This document shows, in pieces, positions 14,071 to 15,397 of a DNA stretch of 15,397 bases (the stretch's first letter is position 1; each line of letters begins with the position of its first letter). Under the pieces are notes generated by a model that was not told the origin of the DNA, ran no database searches, and saw only the letters and a list, made by a program, of their open reading frames with translations. The stretch spans positions 1 to 15,397 of the forward strand of contig CAZNVM010000516.1 in NCBI GenBank assembly GCA_964576215.1, read 5' to 3'. The translations under genes and the position numbers were made by a program. The DNA is from JAVBSX01 sp964576215. GTDB taxonomy: Bacteria > Planctomycetota > Planctomycetia > Pirellulales > Thermoguttaceae.

Positions 14071-15384
14071 TTACGGTCTTTCTACGTTTTCGCTGCCACT
14101 GATGGAACCGAGGGCACCCCAAACTCCGAACGGCGAAGGCCCGGCCTTTACCGGACGAAGGGGATCAGCCGCAGGAACCCACGAGGATCGCCAACTGATC
14201 GTTTCCGACGTGAAAGAGACAGACCCGTCAAAACGCAACGTGTTGACACCACCGGGGTGGAAGCTGCCTGCGGACAAAACCGATCTTCCGTGATCGCCGA
14301 GCGGTCGGACAAAACAACTCGGAGAGTTCGGTGGCAACATCGTATTGAAGCAGGAATAATGGCACATGCCGTCGGCCCAACGAACGCCGCCCACTTCTCC
14401 CTGGAGATTATTGGAACCAGCCCATTTGTAGGTGTCTGTGTACTTCATACCAAGACGGACCGTAGTACTGTTACAAAAGGCGATATTTCCGATCGTCGAT
14501 GGGTCTTGGTTCCATTCGCCGGAAATCGCATCACCCTGGTTGCACGCCGCCGCTCGCCTGACATCCCTTGGCGGCTCCACGTTTTGCGCCGCTCCACCCG
14601 ACAAGCCCTGTTGTCCGTTACCAATCAACCTTTCGCTCATCGCGATGGTATTGCTCGTCCCATCGGGAATGTCCCCGGTACTTTTCCCACGATCCGGATC
14701 ATTCACAACAAGGAACGCCCCTCTCGGATTTTTGGTATACTCTCCAGGTATGCAGTTTCGTTTTGAATTCACACTCGTGCTGGGCGGGAAAGGATGCGTG
14801 GTCATGCTTTCGAAAATATAGCAATGGACATCCGGCCAGTCCCCGGAGGAAAACACGTAATTGCACATTGCAGGGGCAATTGGCGATTGGCGGAGAACCC
14901 GGAGGGAACCAGCCGAGGGACAAATATAACCAGGAACCTGTTCGGCCCAGACCGTACGTGTCGTAGAGGTGGCGGACGTACCGTTTCCGCCTTCGGCACC
15001 AGTGGTCGTTACAATCTGAACTCCCTCCCAAATGGCCTGTTGTTCCATGTAAGGTAACAGGGCCACATTTGCACCCATGCGCGGATAAGGATCCCCTCCG
15101 ACGGTTGTACCAGGCGGGCTACCCGTAACAGGCCCTTGGTAACTCGTGTACAATGTACCGTACACGGCATTGAGCGGAAACCTCTGATGCGAGTCGTGAT
15201 GATTGTGGAGTGCCAATCCGTACTGTTTCAGATTGTTGACACACTGCGCACGACGTGCCGCCTCACGAGCAGCCTGAACAGCAGGCAAAAGAAGCGCGAT
15301 CAAGACTCCGATGATCGCAATGACGACGAGAAGCTCCACCAGTGTGAAGCCCCGACGTCGAAAATGTCGGGAAAAAGTGCGCAC
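14071..15384 (-). CDS. DUF1559 / H-X9-DG prepilin-type protein (PulG-like)
   Basis: A 437-aa pseudopilin-like envelope protein of a family greatly expanded in planctomycetes. The short basic N-terminus (RHFRRRG) is followed by a type IV prepilin cleavage site, G12 / F13-T-L-V-E17, and a hydrophobic helix VVIAIIGVLIALLLPAVQAAREAARR. NNLKQYGLALHNHHDSHQRFPLNA follows, which is typical of DUF1559. The long middle is variable. Near the end, H376-PGGVNTLRF-D386-G fits the H-X9-DG processing-associated motif exactly, and the C-terminus FGVWGALGSISGSENV is the usual family ending. The start is GTG at 15384. GGAG lies nine bases upstream and could be a ribosome binding site, but the frame stays open to the window edge, so a start outside the window cannot be excluded. 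A prepilin peptidase would be needed for maturation; none is encoded here. Confidence 0.92.
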   Translation of the reverse strand: MRTFSRHFRRRGFTLVELLVVIAIIGVLIALLLPAVQAAREAARRAQCVNNLKQYGLALHNHHDSHQRFPLNAVYGTLYTSYQGPVTGSPPGTTVGGDPYPRMGANVALLPYMEQQAIWEGVQIVTTTGAEGGNGTSATSTTRTVWAEQVPGYICPSAGSLRVLRQSPIAPAMCNYVFSSGDWPDVHCYIFESMTTHPFPPSTSVNSKRNCIPGEYTKNPRGAFLVVNDPDRGKSTGDIPDGTSNTIAMSERLIGNGQQGLSGGAAQNVEPPRDVRRAAACNQGDAISGEWNQDPSTIGNIAFCNSTTVRLGMKYTDTYKWAGSNNLQGEVGGVRWADGMCHYSCFNTMLPPNSPSCFVRPLGDHGRSVLSAGSFHPGGVNTLRFDGSVSFTSETISWRSSWVPAADPLRPVKAGPSPFGVWGALGSISGSENVERP

Positions 15385-15397
15385 GAGAAGGGACTCC

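Overview
The window most likely comes from a member of the Planctomycetota. This is inferred from gene content, not from a marker gene. It holds a complete prepilin-type DUF1559 / H-X9-DG protein, a GAP1-N-like protein, a large membrane-anchored vWA protein with an amidotransferase-like domain, a transglutaminase-like lipoprotein whose usual catalytic Cys is not visible, and small 'GCPG' lipoproteins. Most genes lack a clear Shine-Dalgarno sequence. Intergenic DNA is rich in 7-bp tandem repeats and palindromic elements.

Layout, left to right. Positions 1-345 are an AT-rich non-coding leader with a possible promoter. Positions 346-3051 (+) encode a 901-aa membrane-tethered protein with a GAP1-N-like N-terminus and an in-frame 7-bp repeat that is read as a heptapeptide repeat. 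It converges on 3097-5040 (-), a 647-aa lipoprotein with a transglutaminase-like fold. Positions 5041-5409 are a divergent intergenic region with promoters for both sides, the solo end of a small mobile element and a 90-bp palindrome. Positions 5410-11951 (+) form a tightly packed run of three genes: a secreted GH116 glycosidase (GBA2-like), a HEAT-repeat protein overlapping it by ATGA, and the vWA protein 12 bp further on. Positions 11952-12520 are a repeat cluster: a 184-bp MITE with 19-bp inverted ends and an 8-bp target duplication, a 144-bp palindromic element inside a 7-bp repeat array, and a second 7-bp array. Positions 12521-13399 (+) encode PrmC. Positions 13422-13943 (-) encode a small lipoprotein, and 14071-15384 (-) the DUF1559 pseudopilin-like protein, separated by a large palindromic repeat that may act as its terminator.

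How the genes relate. The GH116-HEAT-vWA run is the only clear multigene transcription unit. It has a near-consensus extended -10 promoter at 5330-5358. All three products are predicted to be exported or membrane-anchored, but no shared pathway can be proven. PrmC is housekeeping. DUF1559 followed by a small lipoprotein is a pairing I recall as frequent in planctomycetes. The GAP1-N-like protein stands alone here: no partner GTPase is visible, so no complete conflict or defence system is claimed. The strongest unusual signals are the small non-autonomous elements and the 7-bp repeats that enter coding sequence, and a GH116 enzyme carrying an inserted beta-sandwich-like module whose opening motif lies at its end rather than its start.
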